Below, in pieces: positions 33,164 through 44,432 of a stretch of 64,000 nucleotides of DNA. Below the pieces are notes generated by a model, which was not told the DNA's origin, did no database searches, and saw only the letters and a list, made by a program, of their open reading frames with translations. Each line of letters begins with the position of its first letter. Position 1 is the first letter of the stretch. A program made the translations under genes and the position numbers. The stretch covers positions 9,654,309-9,718,308 of the forward strand of contig OX442417.1 of the NCBI GenBank assembly GCA_949361645.1. The letters are read 5' to 3'. Source of the DNA: Spongilla lacustris (lineage: Eukaryota; Porifera; Demospongiae; Spongillida; Spongillidae).

Positions 33164-33858
33164 CATCAATACTATGACGGGCTGTAAAATTAAAACTCAC
33201 CTACCGAGCCCTTGATATAATATTGTGTTGTAATTTCAATTATAAACTTGAAAAAATGCAAAATAAAAAATGAAATAATTTTTTTTTTCAAATAAAGTCT
33301 CTTATTATTCCCTTTATGTCACTTCAAAGCTATGCATGTAAATAATAATATATAAAAAGCATAGGTTGCATAGAAACACGGTGCCATTACTGGGTCATTT
33401 ATACGTGGTTCCACTCTAGTCTAAGTCAAAAGGTAGTTCAGTTCTTGATCTAATGCTACTGCTCCGTGTTTCATTTCCCCAGTTGACTTTCAAGCAAAGT
33501 GCATTGGGTATTGTATGAGCTACCCAAGGGGGAAAAATGATGCAAATTGGGAACTGTTATTTTTTTTCCTGCATTCAAATTCATTATAAATTCATTGAGT
33601 TACACTAACCTTTAATAACTAATCTAAATGATTGAACCTTGTATTGGTGCAAACAAATATGTATCATCATTTAGCATTATTACACTAAGGACATAATCAT
33701 CACAGAACAAGCTGTTCTCTTCCAAACACACTAAGGTCAGCAAAATAATTAATTATTCATGGTGATATCGGCCATGGTAGGGTATACATATGTATAGAAA
33801 TTTTGCTTGGCCCAACTGAAAGAGCTGTTTGTGAGGTTTGATACAGTTTTTTTTTTAA

Positions 33859-33878
33859 GGGGGGGGGGGGGGGGGGGG
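33859..33878. repeat. Poly-G run next to the piggyBac left end
   Basis: About 20 G residues end directly at the TTAA of the piggyBac-like element. Confidence 0.9.
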
Positions 33879-34088
33879 TTAACCCTTCACCTGCGAAGGG
33901 CACATTATTGTGCCCGATAGTAGCGCTTGCGCAATGCGGAAGGCACATTAATGTGACGAGCGGGATGCGCGTACGAACAACATGCATTATGCGGTTTACA
34001 TTTAGGAAAAAGCAGCTGTCACTACGTATTTACACACTACGTAACCTATAGAGTTTTTATCGACGTCGATATCGCGATAGTATTCGAC

Positions 34089-34500
34089 ATGGCGTGCAAT
34101 ACAAAGCTCCCATCCGACCCCGAATTTCATCTTGAGTATATGGACGATATGGATAGCGATATGAGCGATGACGAATTTGATGGCGACGTTGAGCAGGGAA
34201 ATGACGTATGTGTGGACGAGGAAACCACAACGGATGTGGGCATGCATGAAGCCATGCAAGTTGATGAGCAATACATGTGTGTGTGGGTGTGAGGAAGGAA
34301 CAGGAGAGGCAGTGATGGTGATGGATGCAGCAGCAGAGGAGGAAATCGTGATGGATGAAGCTGCAGAGGAGGAAGCCAGCCATTTGATTCCTCCTTGTAG
34401 AACAACAACTGGTGTCACAAAGGATATGAGCAGCTTTGAGCCTGTAGACTTCTTCCTAGAACTGTATCCTAAACAGCTGCTTGCCTACATTGTAAAGGAG
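34089..34500 (+). pseudogene. piggyBac transposase, N-terminal remnant
   Basis: From ATG 34,089 the product is acidic (EYMDDMDSDMSDDEFDGDVE), typical of piggyBac N-termini. A TG-repeat slip near 34,275-34,290 changes frame; then ELYPKQLLAYIVKETN, preceded by EPVDFF, matches the start of the DDE_Tnp_1_7 domain (pattern PLDYF.LFF...LL..IV.ETN). The catalytic domain is absent: sequence runs straight into the 24-bp minisatellite at the ETN-S-C-G codons. Confidence 0.75.
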
Positions 34501-34501
34501 A

Positions 34502-35124
34502 CAAACAGTTGTGGCACAAGGGGGTAACACAGTTGTGGTGCAAGGGGGTAACACAGTTGTGGCACAAGGGGGTAACACAGTTGCGGTGCAAGGGAGTAAC
34601 ACAGTTGTGGTGCAAGGGAGTAACACAGTTGTGATGTAAGGGGGTAACACAGTTGTGGTGCAAGGGGGTAACACAGTTGTGCTGCAAGGGGGTAACACAG
34701 TTGTGGTGCAAGGGGGTAACACAGTTGTGCTGCAAGGGGGTAACACAGTTGTGGTGTAAGGGGGTAACACAGTTGTGGTGCAAGGGGGTAACACAGTTGT
34801 GGCGTAAGGGGGTAACACAGTTGTGGGACAAGGGGGTAACACAGTTGTGGCGTAAGGGGGTAACACAGTTGTGGGACAAGGGGGTAACACAGTTGTGGTG
34901 CAAGAGGGTAACACAGTTGTGGTGCAAGAGGGTAACACAGTTGTGGCGCAAGAGGGTAACACAGTTGTGGTACAAGGGAGGAACACAGTTGTGGTCCAAG
35001 GGGGTAACACAGATGTGGTGCAAGGGGGTAACACAGTTGTGGTGCAAGGGGGTAACACAGTTGTGGCGCAAGGGGGGTAACACAGTTGTGGTGCAAGAGG
35101 GTAACACAGTTGTGGTGCAAGGGG
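34502..35124. repeat. 24-bp minisatellite, left block
   Basis: About 26 units of ACACAGTTGTGGTGCAAGGG-GGTA type (24 bp), with variation at the 'ggtg' positions. The first unit overlaps the piggyBac codons for N-S-C-G-T-R. The unit is divisible by 3 and stop-free in most frames, giving long false ORFs on both strands. Confidence 0.95.
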
Positions 35125-35465
35125 CACTGTGGCACAATTATGTAATACCATGCAGTATTATTTGCGTATTTTTAAGTAATACGATGTGCAATACACCGTT
35201 GTATTCTTTAGAAATACATTTGCGTAAATTTTGAGTAAACGTGCAGTATACTCATCAAGAATACGCAATGCGTATTTTTTTCATCCGTAAATTTTAATGG
35301 CAAGGTGCCGTATATCATTACCGTTAAACACCGTTACACGCGCATTTTATTTCCGTCCTTGCTACCCTCGTTCCCAGAAAGTTAATACTTCGAATACGCA
35401 AATAAAATTAATAATTTGACAAGTCACATGATACGATAGTTTTATAAGCGGCATACTAGAAATGA

Positions 35466-36932
35466 TCAGTAACTTGGCGATGGTACTGCCCCGTCGATCA
35501 TCCAAGGCTTTGCTGTCTTGGGTGGTGAATTAGGAATTGGAGATCCCAATATCCTCCTCTTCCTCGCGTTCCTCCCTTCTGCTTGAACGCTCCTTTCATC
35601 CAAGGCATCTAGGAAAGCGTTGAGTTCACTTGAACGCCACAACGGCCTCTTCCGTTTTAATGTCTGGGCGTCCACGGTTTCTTCCTCAGACATCATCCGT
35701 GGTTCGATGTCCTGCCATTTGCTTAGCTCGTCTGCTTCCACAAGGCGAGATCTGCGTTCCCAAACCTAAAAATATGGATTGAAAGCGGTGCTGTTACAAA
35801 ATACTGACCCTCTGCTGACGAGATCTTTTGTTGCGGCGTAGCTGCTCGTCTCCCTTTTCGTGTAAGCCTCTTTTCAACGTTCTCCTGTAGGTTGCAAGTC
35901 CTCCTGGTAACCGTAATTTATCTGTGTTACTAAGGTATCAGTTCTAGCTCTCTTGAGTCCTTTACTTACGCTTGATGTTATCCAATCCATGTTTATCGAT
36001 GTCTAGCTCGGCGCAAACAAGACTCACAACCTTTTTGTTGTGCTCACTTTCTCGACTAAAAATTGTGAGTGCATGTATTAATATCAATTAAAGAATCCAG
36101 TACTTACTCCTCATCAAGGTGAAACTGCTTTCCTTCATCGAGGTTGTTGTATACGGTCCGAATTTCATTCTGAAATGATTGCCGGAGTAAACATTTATAA
36201 GCAGAAACCTAAATTAACTTACTTGCAACGACAGCGGATTTCTTCGAAGACGCTTGCTTGCAGCAGGTGTGGCTGTCTCAGAATTGGCGGAGTGATGTGG
36301 AATTGGCGGTGACTCTGAGTGCTTTTCCTCAAAAGCAGAGAACCTTGTCAGCAGTTCAGTGTATTTAATGTTGACTTGCTCCACTTGTGCACTCATTGAA
36401 GCCTGCATTTCAGCCAGCATCTTGTGCATGTCGTCTCGGCGGTCTCGCAGTCCATGGCCATTGCCAGTCGGTAGCGTTTGCCCAGGCTGCCAAAAGTATT
36501 CTACATCTGCTGGCGCCCGCCTCTGCTGATAGAACATATCAGCAGGTACAGCGGAGGTGGATGGTGTAGTAAGTCGTCTAGGCCCCTGCCCATGAAAACA
36601 GATTTTTTTTAAATGACAATTTAATTCCAATTACGTACGATAAAGGCTAGCTTACTAGTACTGTTGATGGCGACGCCTCTCTGCTACTGGAGCTGTTGTC
36701 TTCGGTAGCCATTGTTCGTCTAGACGTCTAACAGAAAATAATAATTGCTAGTCACCTTATAAGCAATCATGTGAATGTGATGTATACTTGCCCGTGAGGG
36801 AGTAACTGCTTCTCTCCCAGCGCTGCTAATTTCCTCATTCCATCGCTGTGTTAACCACATAAGATAAACGTTGTTTGAAACAAATATAATAAACAAATTC
36901 ACCCTTCCACGTCCAGCTCCTCTGCTGTTCAT
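35466..36932 (-). CDS. Eight-exon accessory gene of the EnSpm element, intact
   Basis: Exons (minus): 36,932-36,903, 36,845-36,792, 36,727-36,656, 36,585-36,223, 36,169-36,108, 36,055-35,970, 35,921-35,809, 35,765-35,466. They sum to 1,080 bp, a 359-residue protein with no stop. Introns are GT-AG except intron 2, which uses a GC donor (GCAAGT). The protein starts MNSRGAGRGR, has a helical stretch with MHKMLAEMQASMSAQVEQVN (probable coiled coil), then LPGGLATYRRTLKRGLHEKG with RRNKRSRQQRVWERRSRL, a very basic segment likely to bind DNA or act as a nuclear signal, and an acidic/basic tail. Family not firmly recognised. Its ATG is 86 bp from the transposase ATG, implying a shared bidirectional promoter. 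Confidence 0.75.
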
Positions 36933-37018
36933 TCTCTCGCCGCAAGCTTAAAATCCGCAGGTGCAATTCATTTGTATTTGGCGCGCTAACGTATTCATTG
37001 CTTGAATTGTAATTCGAA
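36933..37018. promoter_or_regulatory. Bidirectional promoter of the EnSpm gene pair
   Basis: Only 86 bp separate the two divergent start codons. Short ATTTG/AATTG motifs occur but no clear TATA box. Function is inferred from gene arrangement. Confidence 0.45.
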
Positions 37019-39942
37019 ATGTCTGCGTCAAAGCCTAAAAAAAGGAAACGAGTTGTGTGCGAGAAATGCAATCAGGAGCTTTCATACTCGTCATATTTGT
37101 GCCATCGGAACCCTTTGTACTGTCCAAAACCAACTGCCTCGGTGAATTCGATGCTTCAAGGTACAGAATCATACGCGGAAGAGCGGGCAGAGGCGATCGC
37201 TAATGAAGGTGGAATGGATGATACATGTTTACGGCACATTTCGGCCAGCAATGTATATGCGCCGTTACGTTGGGTATTGTTTTGCCATCCGGCAATGGCA
37301 ACCCCGCAAATGATTGTTCTGAAGACTTAGATGACGATTCAGTAAGCTGCGATGAAACAAATGGCACTGAACACGCAGGCGATGACCCTGAAATAGTGGA
37401 TAAAATTGACGAAGTGGATAACTCTGTTATTTTTGCAGAAGACAGTTTAGATCATTCTCAAATCGGAGATCCTCTACTTTTGTCCTTAAACTCAGGTGAA
37501 ACGTCTTCATTACAAGAAATTTTGCATGAAACAGACAGGTAGTAATAAGAAATCAGAGAGCACAGTGGCTGATGAAACCGGCATAAAATCGGACGTGGTT
37601 GCTTTCAATAAAATGGTTGTCACCTTTCTAATATTTTTCCAGCTGGTGTACAAAGTGTCAGACAGAGCTGTGGAATGTATATTGTTTTTTATCCGGAGTC
37701 TATTAAAACGCATTGCAAAAATCATCAGCAATGACAGTCTTAATATTATTGCTCATCATCTACCAACTACAATTTATCATGTGAAGAAGCTATTTGGCTT
37801 TAAAAAAGATCAATTTCGAAGATTTGTTGTCTGTCCAAAATGTTCAGAGTGCTACGAATTCACAAGTAAATCTGATTGTATAAGAATTTGCTCGACTGTG
37901 AATAAATTTACTGGGAAAAAATGTTGTGCACCATTACTCAGAAAGATAAAAAATAAAGACAGCTACAAAATGGTGCCATCTAAAGTATATGTATATCAAT
38001 CACTGAAAAAATCTCTAACTAAACTCTTCCAAAGGGAGGGCTTCCACAAACTGATTGAACATTGGAGATTTAGAACAACCACTCCAGGAAAAATGAGTGA
38101 CATCTATGATGGAAGCATATGGAAAGAACTTAGTAGCCCTAATGAATTTTTAAGCGTTCCCTACAGCCTGAGTCTCAAATTAAATGTGGACTGGTTCAAA
38201 CTATATGAACATACTAATTACAGCGTTGGTGTGATATACTTGACAATTGATAATCTTCCACGAGATAAAAGATTCTTGGTAGAAAATGTCATCATAGTAG
38301 GGTGCATTCCAGGGCCTAGAGAACCGAAGTTAAATATCAATTCATACCTAAAGCCCCTTGTGGATGAGCTTCTGGAACTGTATCATGGCATTCAAATAAA
38401 GACGCCAAAATCAATATTTTCATTCACCTCAGTTAGATGTATGCTTACATCTGTATCTGCAGGTATTCCTGCAACACGAAAATTATGTGGATTCAGTTCG
38501 CACTCTGCAAAAAAAGGATGTTCGAAATGCCTTAAGACATTTAATTGCTCTCATTTTGGGGCAAAGCCAGATTACTCTGGATTTGACAAAGACACATGGA
38601 CTTTTAGAGACCTAAAAACCCATCAAGCAGTACTGCAGCAGTTGAACAATGCACGCACAGATGGTGAGCGGAAAATTATAACTAAGGAATGGGGCATTCG
38701 TTATTCCGAGCTAAACAGGCTACCCTACTTCAATATCGTACGGCAGCATGTAATTGACCCAATGCACAATTTGTTATTGGGAACAGCCAAACACATGGTA
38801 TCCATTTGGAAGGAAGAAGGGCTTCTAACTAAAGATCAATTTGAAAATATGCAAGAAACAATTGATAATCTTCTTGTGCCAGCTAATTTGGGCCGAATCC
38901 CACACAAGATACACTCTCAAGCTTCTTCATTGACTGCAGATCAGTGGAGAAACTGGGTTGCAATTTACTCAACATATGCTTTGCACACTATCCTACCCAC
39001 TGAACACCTCAAATGCTGGTCGGAGTTTGTTAAAGCCTGCTCTATACTTTTGAATCCTGTAATTACTTTGCAGGAAATAGAAAAGGGAGATGAAATGCTG
39101 TTAAACTTTTGCAGAAAATTTGAAGAACTGTATGGGAAACAAAAATGTACACCAAACATGCACTTCCATTGCCATTTAAAGGAATGCTTGCTAGATTATG
39201 GTCCTGTCTATGGTTTCTGGTGCTTTCCTTTTGAACGTTTCAATGGTATTTTTGAAAGCTTTAAAAAAACTGGATATGCCCAGAGCTACAGATAATTACA
39301 AAATTTATACAGTACCAGGACGTCTTGGGAAGTGAAGATATGAAAGAAGACGTTTGGCTAAGCAGTCTCCGGGAGGAAACAAAATATATGGGCTCAATCC
39401 AGCAAACACATACAGACTACACACCTGGATTGTTAGAATTATCAGAAAAGTTAACCTGCTCCTTACCTGAAATTAAACCAGATTTACACAGCATCTGTAA
39501 TGTTTCATCAAGGAAATATGAGAAACTGTTTGCTAGTACAGAGGTTCAGTGGCTTACTAAGCTGTATGAAATTTTATACCCAGAGGAAATGGTGAAATTT
39601 TGTCCAATGCGCTATGAATGTTTTCATGATGCCTGTGTGGCTATGGGAGAGAGCTATACATCAGAAATGTCAAAAGGCAATTCATCTTCGTGCATTTCGG
39701 CAATCTGGGCAACCAGCTTAAATGGACAAATATCTTTGTCTCCTGCAAAAGAACAGGCTGGAGTTATTGAATACCTTTTTACACACAGTGTTGTTCTCCA
39801 AAACAAAGATAATATCTTAAGAACAAAAACAGTTACCAATTCATTTGCTCGTGTTCAATTAAGTCCAGTCAGCAGCCTTGCACAACCAGTGGTTCCAGAC
39901 AGACCCCTCACTGCCAGCAGGAGAGCTACAGCTGCCACATAA
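37019..39942 (+). pseudogene. EnSpm/CACTA (Tnp2-like) transposase, frameshifted
   Basis: ATG 37,019 opens with a nuclear signal (KPKKRKR) and a Cys/His cluster (CEKCNQELSYSSYLCHRNP). An acidic linker follows in another frame (37,300-37,540), then a long frame to 39,295 with the Tnp2-type core: LNVDWFKLYEHTNYSVGVIY, IPGPREPKLNINSYLKPLVD, DPMHNLLLGTAKHMVSIW, FWCFPFERFNGIFESF. A seven-A run at 39,263-39,269 shifts the frame; the C-terminal part (ELQIITKFIQYQDVLGS and onward) continues to a TAA near 39,940. It catalyses cut-and-paste of CACTA elements. There are two frame changes at the N-terminus (introns or indels, unresolved) and one clear indel at the A-run. Confidence 0.85.
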
Positions 39943-40026
39943 CCAGGGGTCAATGTGACCTCCACAATAATGTCAATGGAAATGCCAGACAAAACTCACA
40001 CTTTAAATGGAGTCTTCAAATATTGC

Positions 40027-40076
40027 ACACACACACACACACACACGCACACCACACGCGCGCACACACACACACC
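40027..40076. repeat. (CA)n / (CGCA)n microsatellite
   Basis: CA units with CG interruptions just downstream of the EnSpm transposase. Confidence 0.9.
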
Positions 40077-40448
40077 TCTGCGCACTAGACACGCACATGC
40101 ATAACTCATAGTAACTACGTGAGCGCACTCTTTTAAAGTGTTTAGAATACCGGTACTCTACTAGTACTCGCGCTTATGCGATGTGCTCAATCGGACTATG
40201 GAGTACTATTAAAACGATCGGACACTCACCAACATGTCATTGCCGACCTCCAATGAGTTAGATCGAGACTGTTGAAAAGTTATTCAGACGCGCCACATGC
40301 ATATGGCTACATCTATTTTCGTATGCAGCTGATGCATTGAGGCCTGGAAACGAGAGATGGGCGGACATAAATTGCTAGGGTTACCGTACAATAAAACATA
40401 TATGTCGTATTGCCGTGTGAACGCACCCATATATGGGCATGGCGTACA

Positions 40449-40503
40449 GTTTAGGACCTAAACTATGGTTTAGGACCTAAACAAAGTGTTTAGGACCTAA
40501 ACA
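40449..40503. repeat. Three tandem palindromes GTTTAGGACCTAAAC
   Basis: Three copies of TTTAGGACCTAAA, each a near-perfect palindrome, spaced about 20 bp apart in the EnSpm 3' region. They resemble clustered protein-binding sites; possible transposase sites, not shown. Confidence 0.7.
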
Positions 40504-41094
40504 CTCGTCGTGTTCGGCGTACTGATAATTTTGTCAGAATCCGGACTCAGAAATTTCCGGATGTTGTTGAGACACTGTACAGTACATAACTTACTATTCC
40601 CTTTCGCGATGTGCTTTCTCTTCGTTTCCATTTCATGCGCATCTGATCGAACAGCCGGTATGTTCGTGAGTACATGTATGGGTCAGCCGCTGAAGTTGTC
40701 AAACGGGTTATACATGTACTGCAGATTGGATACCCCCCAACGCAAATAAGAAATATCTTACGCATATATGAATACAAAACGAGTCATAGCAAGACCGACC
40801 GTGACAAATTATATGACTGTCCAGATCTCCCTAGCAGAACTACCAATTTTCGACGATTTGAAGCGACATGAACTGTACGTTTCAAGCTATACGAAAATCT
40901 ACGGGAATGAGTTCAAATAGGCCTTAAGGCCTAAGGCGCAAATGATACGTACTAAAATTCAATTTATAGCTCTGGTGTATGGCGTAATTATCGCAACAAC
41001 ATCCGGTTACGTCATGGGGATAGAGGGTTGATTAAAAACGATTCATAACGTGCTATGACGTAATATTGGTTATATCATATTTAATTAGAAGCAG

Positions 41095-41428
41095 TTAGTT
41101 TGCGAGTAGAATACGCAGAACTATTTGAAAAGAATACGAGCTATGAGTATAACTAGTGTAGACCTGTAGAATACGCATAAATTATATAACAATAGTGGCG
41201 TATTTCTGGAGAATACGCATCAGTATTGGAAAAGGATACGACAATTAGTATAACTTGTGTATTTCAGCAGAATACGCATACATATACAATATCGTATAAC
41301 AATAGTGGCGTATTTCTGGAGAATACGCAGCAGTATTGGAAAAGAATACGAGCAATGAGTAAAACTTGTGTATTCTAGCAGAATACTAACAAATATACAA
41401 TATCGTATAACACAGATTTTGCACAGTG
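41095..41428. repeat. EnSpm right sub-terminal tandem repeats
   Basis: A ~119-bp unit containing 'caatagtggcgtatttctgg' and several 'gaatacgca' motifs is repeated about 2.5 times up to the right terminus. The same motif occurs in inverted sense at the left end (35,165-35,280). Multiple sub-terminal motifs are typical transposase-binding sites of CACTA elements. Confidence 0.75.
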
Positions 41429-43396
41429 GGGGTAACACAGTTGTAGTGCAAGAGGGTAGCACAGTTGTGGTGCAAGGGGGTAACAGTTGTGGTGCAAGAG
41501 GGTAACACAGTTGTGGTGCAAGGGGGTAACACAGTTGTGGTGCAAGGGGGTAACACAGTTGTGGTGCAAAGGGGTAACACAGTTGTGGTGCAAGAGGGTA
41601 ACACAGTTGTGGTGCAAGGGGGTAACACAGTTGTGGCGCAAGAGGGTAACACAGTTGTGGTACAAAGGAGGAACACAGTTGTGGTGCAAGGGAGGAGCAT
41701 ACATGTAGTTGTGAGGCAAGGGGGAACTTGGTTATGACGCAAGAGGGTAACACAGTTGTGGTGCAAGGGGGTAACACAGTTGTGGTACAAGGGAGGAACA
41801 CAGTTGTGGCGCAAGGGGGTAACACAGTTGTGGTGCAAGGGAGTAACACAGTTGTGACGCAAGGGGGTAACACAGTTGTGACGCAAGGGGGTAACACAGT
41901 TGTAGCACAAGGGAGTAACACAGTTGTGATGCAAGGGGGTAACACAGTTGTGGCATAACGGGGTAACACAGTTGTGGTGCAAGGGGTAACACAGTTGTGG
42001 TACAAGGGGGTAACACAGTTGTGGCATAACGGGGTAACACAGTTGTGGTGCAAGGGGGTAACACAGTTGTGACGCAAGGGTGTAACACAGTTGTGGTGCA
42101 AGGGGGTAACACAGTTGTGGCACAAGGGAGTAACACAGTTGTGGTGCAAATGGGTAACACAGTTGTGGTACAAGGGTGTAACACAGTTGTGGCACAAGGG
42201 GGTAACACAGTTGTGGCGCACAGTTGTGATGCAAGGGGGTAACACAGTTGTGCTGCAAGGGGGTAACACAGTTGTGATGTAAGGGGGTAACACAGTTGTG
42301 GTGCAAGTTGTGCTGCAAGGGGGTAACACAGTTGTGGCGCAAGGGGGTAACACAGTTGTGGTACAAGGGGGTAACACAGTTGTGGTGCAAGGGGGTAACA
42401 CAGTTGTGGTACAAGGGGGTAACACAGTTGTAGCACAAGGGGGTAGCACAGTTGTAGCACAGGGGGGTAACACAGTTGTGTTACAAGGGGGTAACACAGT
42501 TGTAGCACAAGGGGGTAGCACAGTTGTAGCACAGGGGGGTAACACAGTTGTAGCACAAGTGGGTAGCACAGTTGTGGTGCAAGGGGGTAACACAGTTGTG
42601 GTACAAGGGGGTAACACAGTTGTAGCACAAGGGGGTAGCACAGTTGTAGCACAGGGGGGTAACACAGTTGTAGCACAAGTGGGTAGCACAGTTGTAGCAC
42701 AGGGGGGTAACACAGTTGTAGCACAAGGGGGTAGCACAGTTGTAGCACAGGGGGGTAACACAGTTGTAGCACAAGTGGGTAGCACAGTTGTGGTGCAAGG
42801 GGGTAACACAGTTGTGGTACAAGGGCGTAACACAGTTGTGGCACAAGGGAGTAACACAGTTGTGGCGCACAGTTGTGATGCAAGGGGGTAACACAGTTGT
42901 GATGCAAGGGGGTAACACAGTTGTGGTGCAAGGGAGTAACACAGTTGTGATGTAAGCGGGTAACACAGTTGTGGTGCAAGGGGGTAACACAGTTGTGCTG
43001 CACGGGGGTAACACAGTTGTGGCGCAAGGGGGTAACACAGTTGTGGTACAAGGGGGTAACACAGTTATGGTGCAAGGGGGTAACACAGTTGTGGTACAAG
43101 GGGGTAACACAGTTGTAGCACAAGGGGGTAGCACAGTTGTGGTGCAAGGAGGTAACACAGTTGTAGCACAAGGGAGTAACACAGTTGTAGTACAAGTGGG
43201 TAACACAGTTGTCGCACAAGGGGGTAGCACAGTTGTAGCACAAGGGGGTAACACAGTTGTGGCACAAGGGGGTAACACAGTTGTAGCACAAGGGGGTAAC
43301 ACAGTTGTGGTGCAAGGGGGTAACACAGTTGTAGCACAAGGGGGAACATGGTTATTACACAAGGGGGGGGGGATGGGTGTGGCACAAGGGGGAATA
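41429..43396. repeat. 24-bp minisatellite, right block
   Basis: About 82 units continuing the array broken by the EnSpm insertion at 35,124. Sub-families are visible: 'gtagcaca(a/g)' units alternate as 48-bp dimers between about 42,420 and 42,790, and a larger segment repeats (42,200-42,330 versus 42,860-43,010). Long minus-strand Cys/Pro/Thr-rich frames are artefacts. Confidence 0.95.
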
Positions 43397-43960
43397 TAGT
43401 TGTGGCATGGTTGCATCGCTATGATATGGAATTCAATACGTTATATCCCTTTTACTTACCTGTAATAGCGATGCTTATTCCAGAGATCATTTCTAATTAG
43501 CATCTGGAAGTTTGAAGAATCACCTAGCTTTCCAGCTGCCAATACAATCAATGTGGTTGATCAGTCCTGAAAGATACCTAAAAGTAAATGCATGTAAGTA
43601 CACAGGAACGCTAGTTTAAACACTTACCGTACATAACTGAGGTATCAGGGCTCCTTCGAGAGCGAGCATAGCTCCACTATTCCAAATACGCGCACTCAAA
43701 GTTCGGCAGCGATGCGTAAGTACACGCCTAGCGCTCAAATTATATAAATCGTTTAGAACAAACACTTCTCAACTCATGTTGAAAAAATCAGCTTCATTGG
43801 ACGCGTCGCGTTCGAGAAAAGCCCGCAAGCGTTTGTACGCCCGAATTTGAACATTTCTATTTAAAAATTCTCCGCATTACGTGATGCGTCATGAATATTA
43901 ATTAGCGCAGGTCAAGGGTTAAATGTGAAAATACCCTCTACCAGCAAACTCCATACCACA

Positions 43961-44293
43961 CAGCTGTTCCATAATCAAGGACAATCCTTTATAGATTAAC
44001 CACAAACTGATAATTTTTGTTTTAAATCGTTACGAAGACTTGCTGGTGAACCAAAATCAATATAACTGTTTAAATAAATATACACTAAAATCCCACCTTT
44101 GCAGCCTTTAACTACACTACATTTGTATAGTACTTTGATTTAGTGGTTGTAATAACTTAGGTAAGTTGGAATTATTAACATCAAACAAATGCAGCATGTC
44201 AATTAATATATCAAATGGGGACCTTTTGATGTTAAATATTTTGCTTCTCTATTTAATAATGTATTGTCAGTGGTTAATTTATTAAACACCCTG
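43961..44293. mobile_element. CAGGGTGTTTCACA MITE, internally deleted copy
   Basis: The right end ...AACACCCTG is followed directly by TA; the left end CAGCTGTTCCATAATCA is decayed. Internal sequence ('tataaattaaccacaa'-like) matches 54,284 and 56,944. It is flanked on the right by TACATGTACATGG. Confidence 0.55.
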
Positions 44294-44351
44294 TACATGT
44301 ACATGGTGTACAATTTGCATAACGTACAAACACACAACATCAATAACATAC

Positions 44352-44432
44352 TCCAGTCTCTTCAAGGGGCAGGAGGTCATGATCTTTATTAATGATTCAA
44401 TACTTCCATCTCCTACATTGGTGTTCACCAGA
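44352..44432 (-). CDS. Leucine-rich-repeat exon A (81 bp)
   Basis: The minus acceptor ACCCTCCAG and donor GTATGT flank 27 codons reading LVNTNVGDGSIESLIKIMTS, then PLKRLE: one RNI/NLR-type LRR (x-N-x-G-D-x-x-I-x-x-L). Together with the exon at 44,809-44,892 it forms part of one minus-strand gene. A one-repeat-per-exon layout is common in NLR and RNI-like receptor genes. Confidence 0.6.

Larger units (their letters stand above)
32138..33541 (+). mobile_element. Long-TIR element carrying a small ORF
   Basis: Terminal inverted repeats of about 130-150 bp: left 32,138-32,345, right about 33,396-33,541, both starting TTTTTCCCCCTTGGGTAGCT when read inwards. The left arm contains a 56-bp hairpin absent from the right arm. 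No transposase motif and no clear target duplication (left flank ...cctctca, right flank tgatgc...). The superfamily is unassigned. Confidence 0.65.
35125..41428 (+). mobile_element. EnSpm/CACTA transposon inside the minisatellite
   Basis: The 6,304-bp element starts CACTGTGGCACAATTATG, and its reverse-complemented end is CACTGTGCAAAATCTGTG. The array unit has five Gs (gcaagggggtaac); here four lie left and four right of the element, so three Gs (GGG) were duplicated, the usual 3-bp CACTA target duplication. Sub-terminal regions repeat 'gaatacgca' motifs. It carries a divergent gene pair: a minus-strand 8-exon gene (35,466-36,932) and a plus-strand transposase (37,019-39,942). Confidence 0.85.
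33879..43922 (+). mobile_element. piggyBac-like element, ~10 kb, expanded and nested
   Basis: TTAA at 33,879-33,882 is followed by CCCTTCACCTGCG; TTAA at 43,919-43,922 is preceded by the reverse complement of CCCTTGACCTGCG, a 12/13 match. TTAA duplication plus a ~13-bp TIR is the piggyBac hallmark. Inside are the N-terminus of a piggyBac transposase, a 24-bp minisatellite in two blocks, and an EnSpm element between the blocks. Removing the EnSpm (6.3 kb) and the array (2.6 kb) leaves about 1.1 kb, so the progenitor was probably internally deleted. That both ends belong to one insertion is inference. Confidence 0.65.

Noticed and set aside
34502..35124. CRISPR-like array
   Set aside because: Direct repeats are contiguous 24-mers without unique spacers, in a eukaryotic transposon context.
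41220..43416. Reading frames of 300-545 codons on both strands
   Set aside because: All are translations of the 24-bp minisatellite (VVVQGGNT or CVTPLHHN repeats) and are open only because the unit is a stop-free multiple of three.
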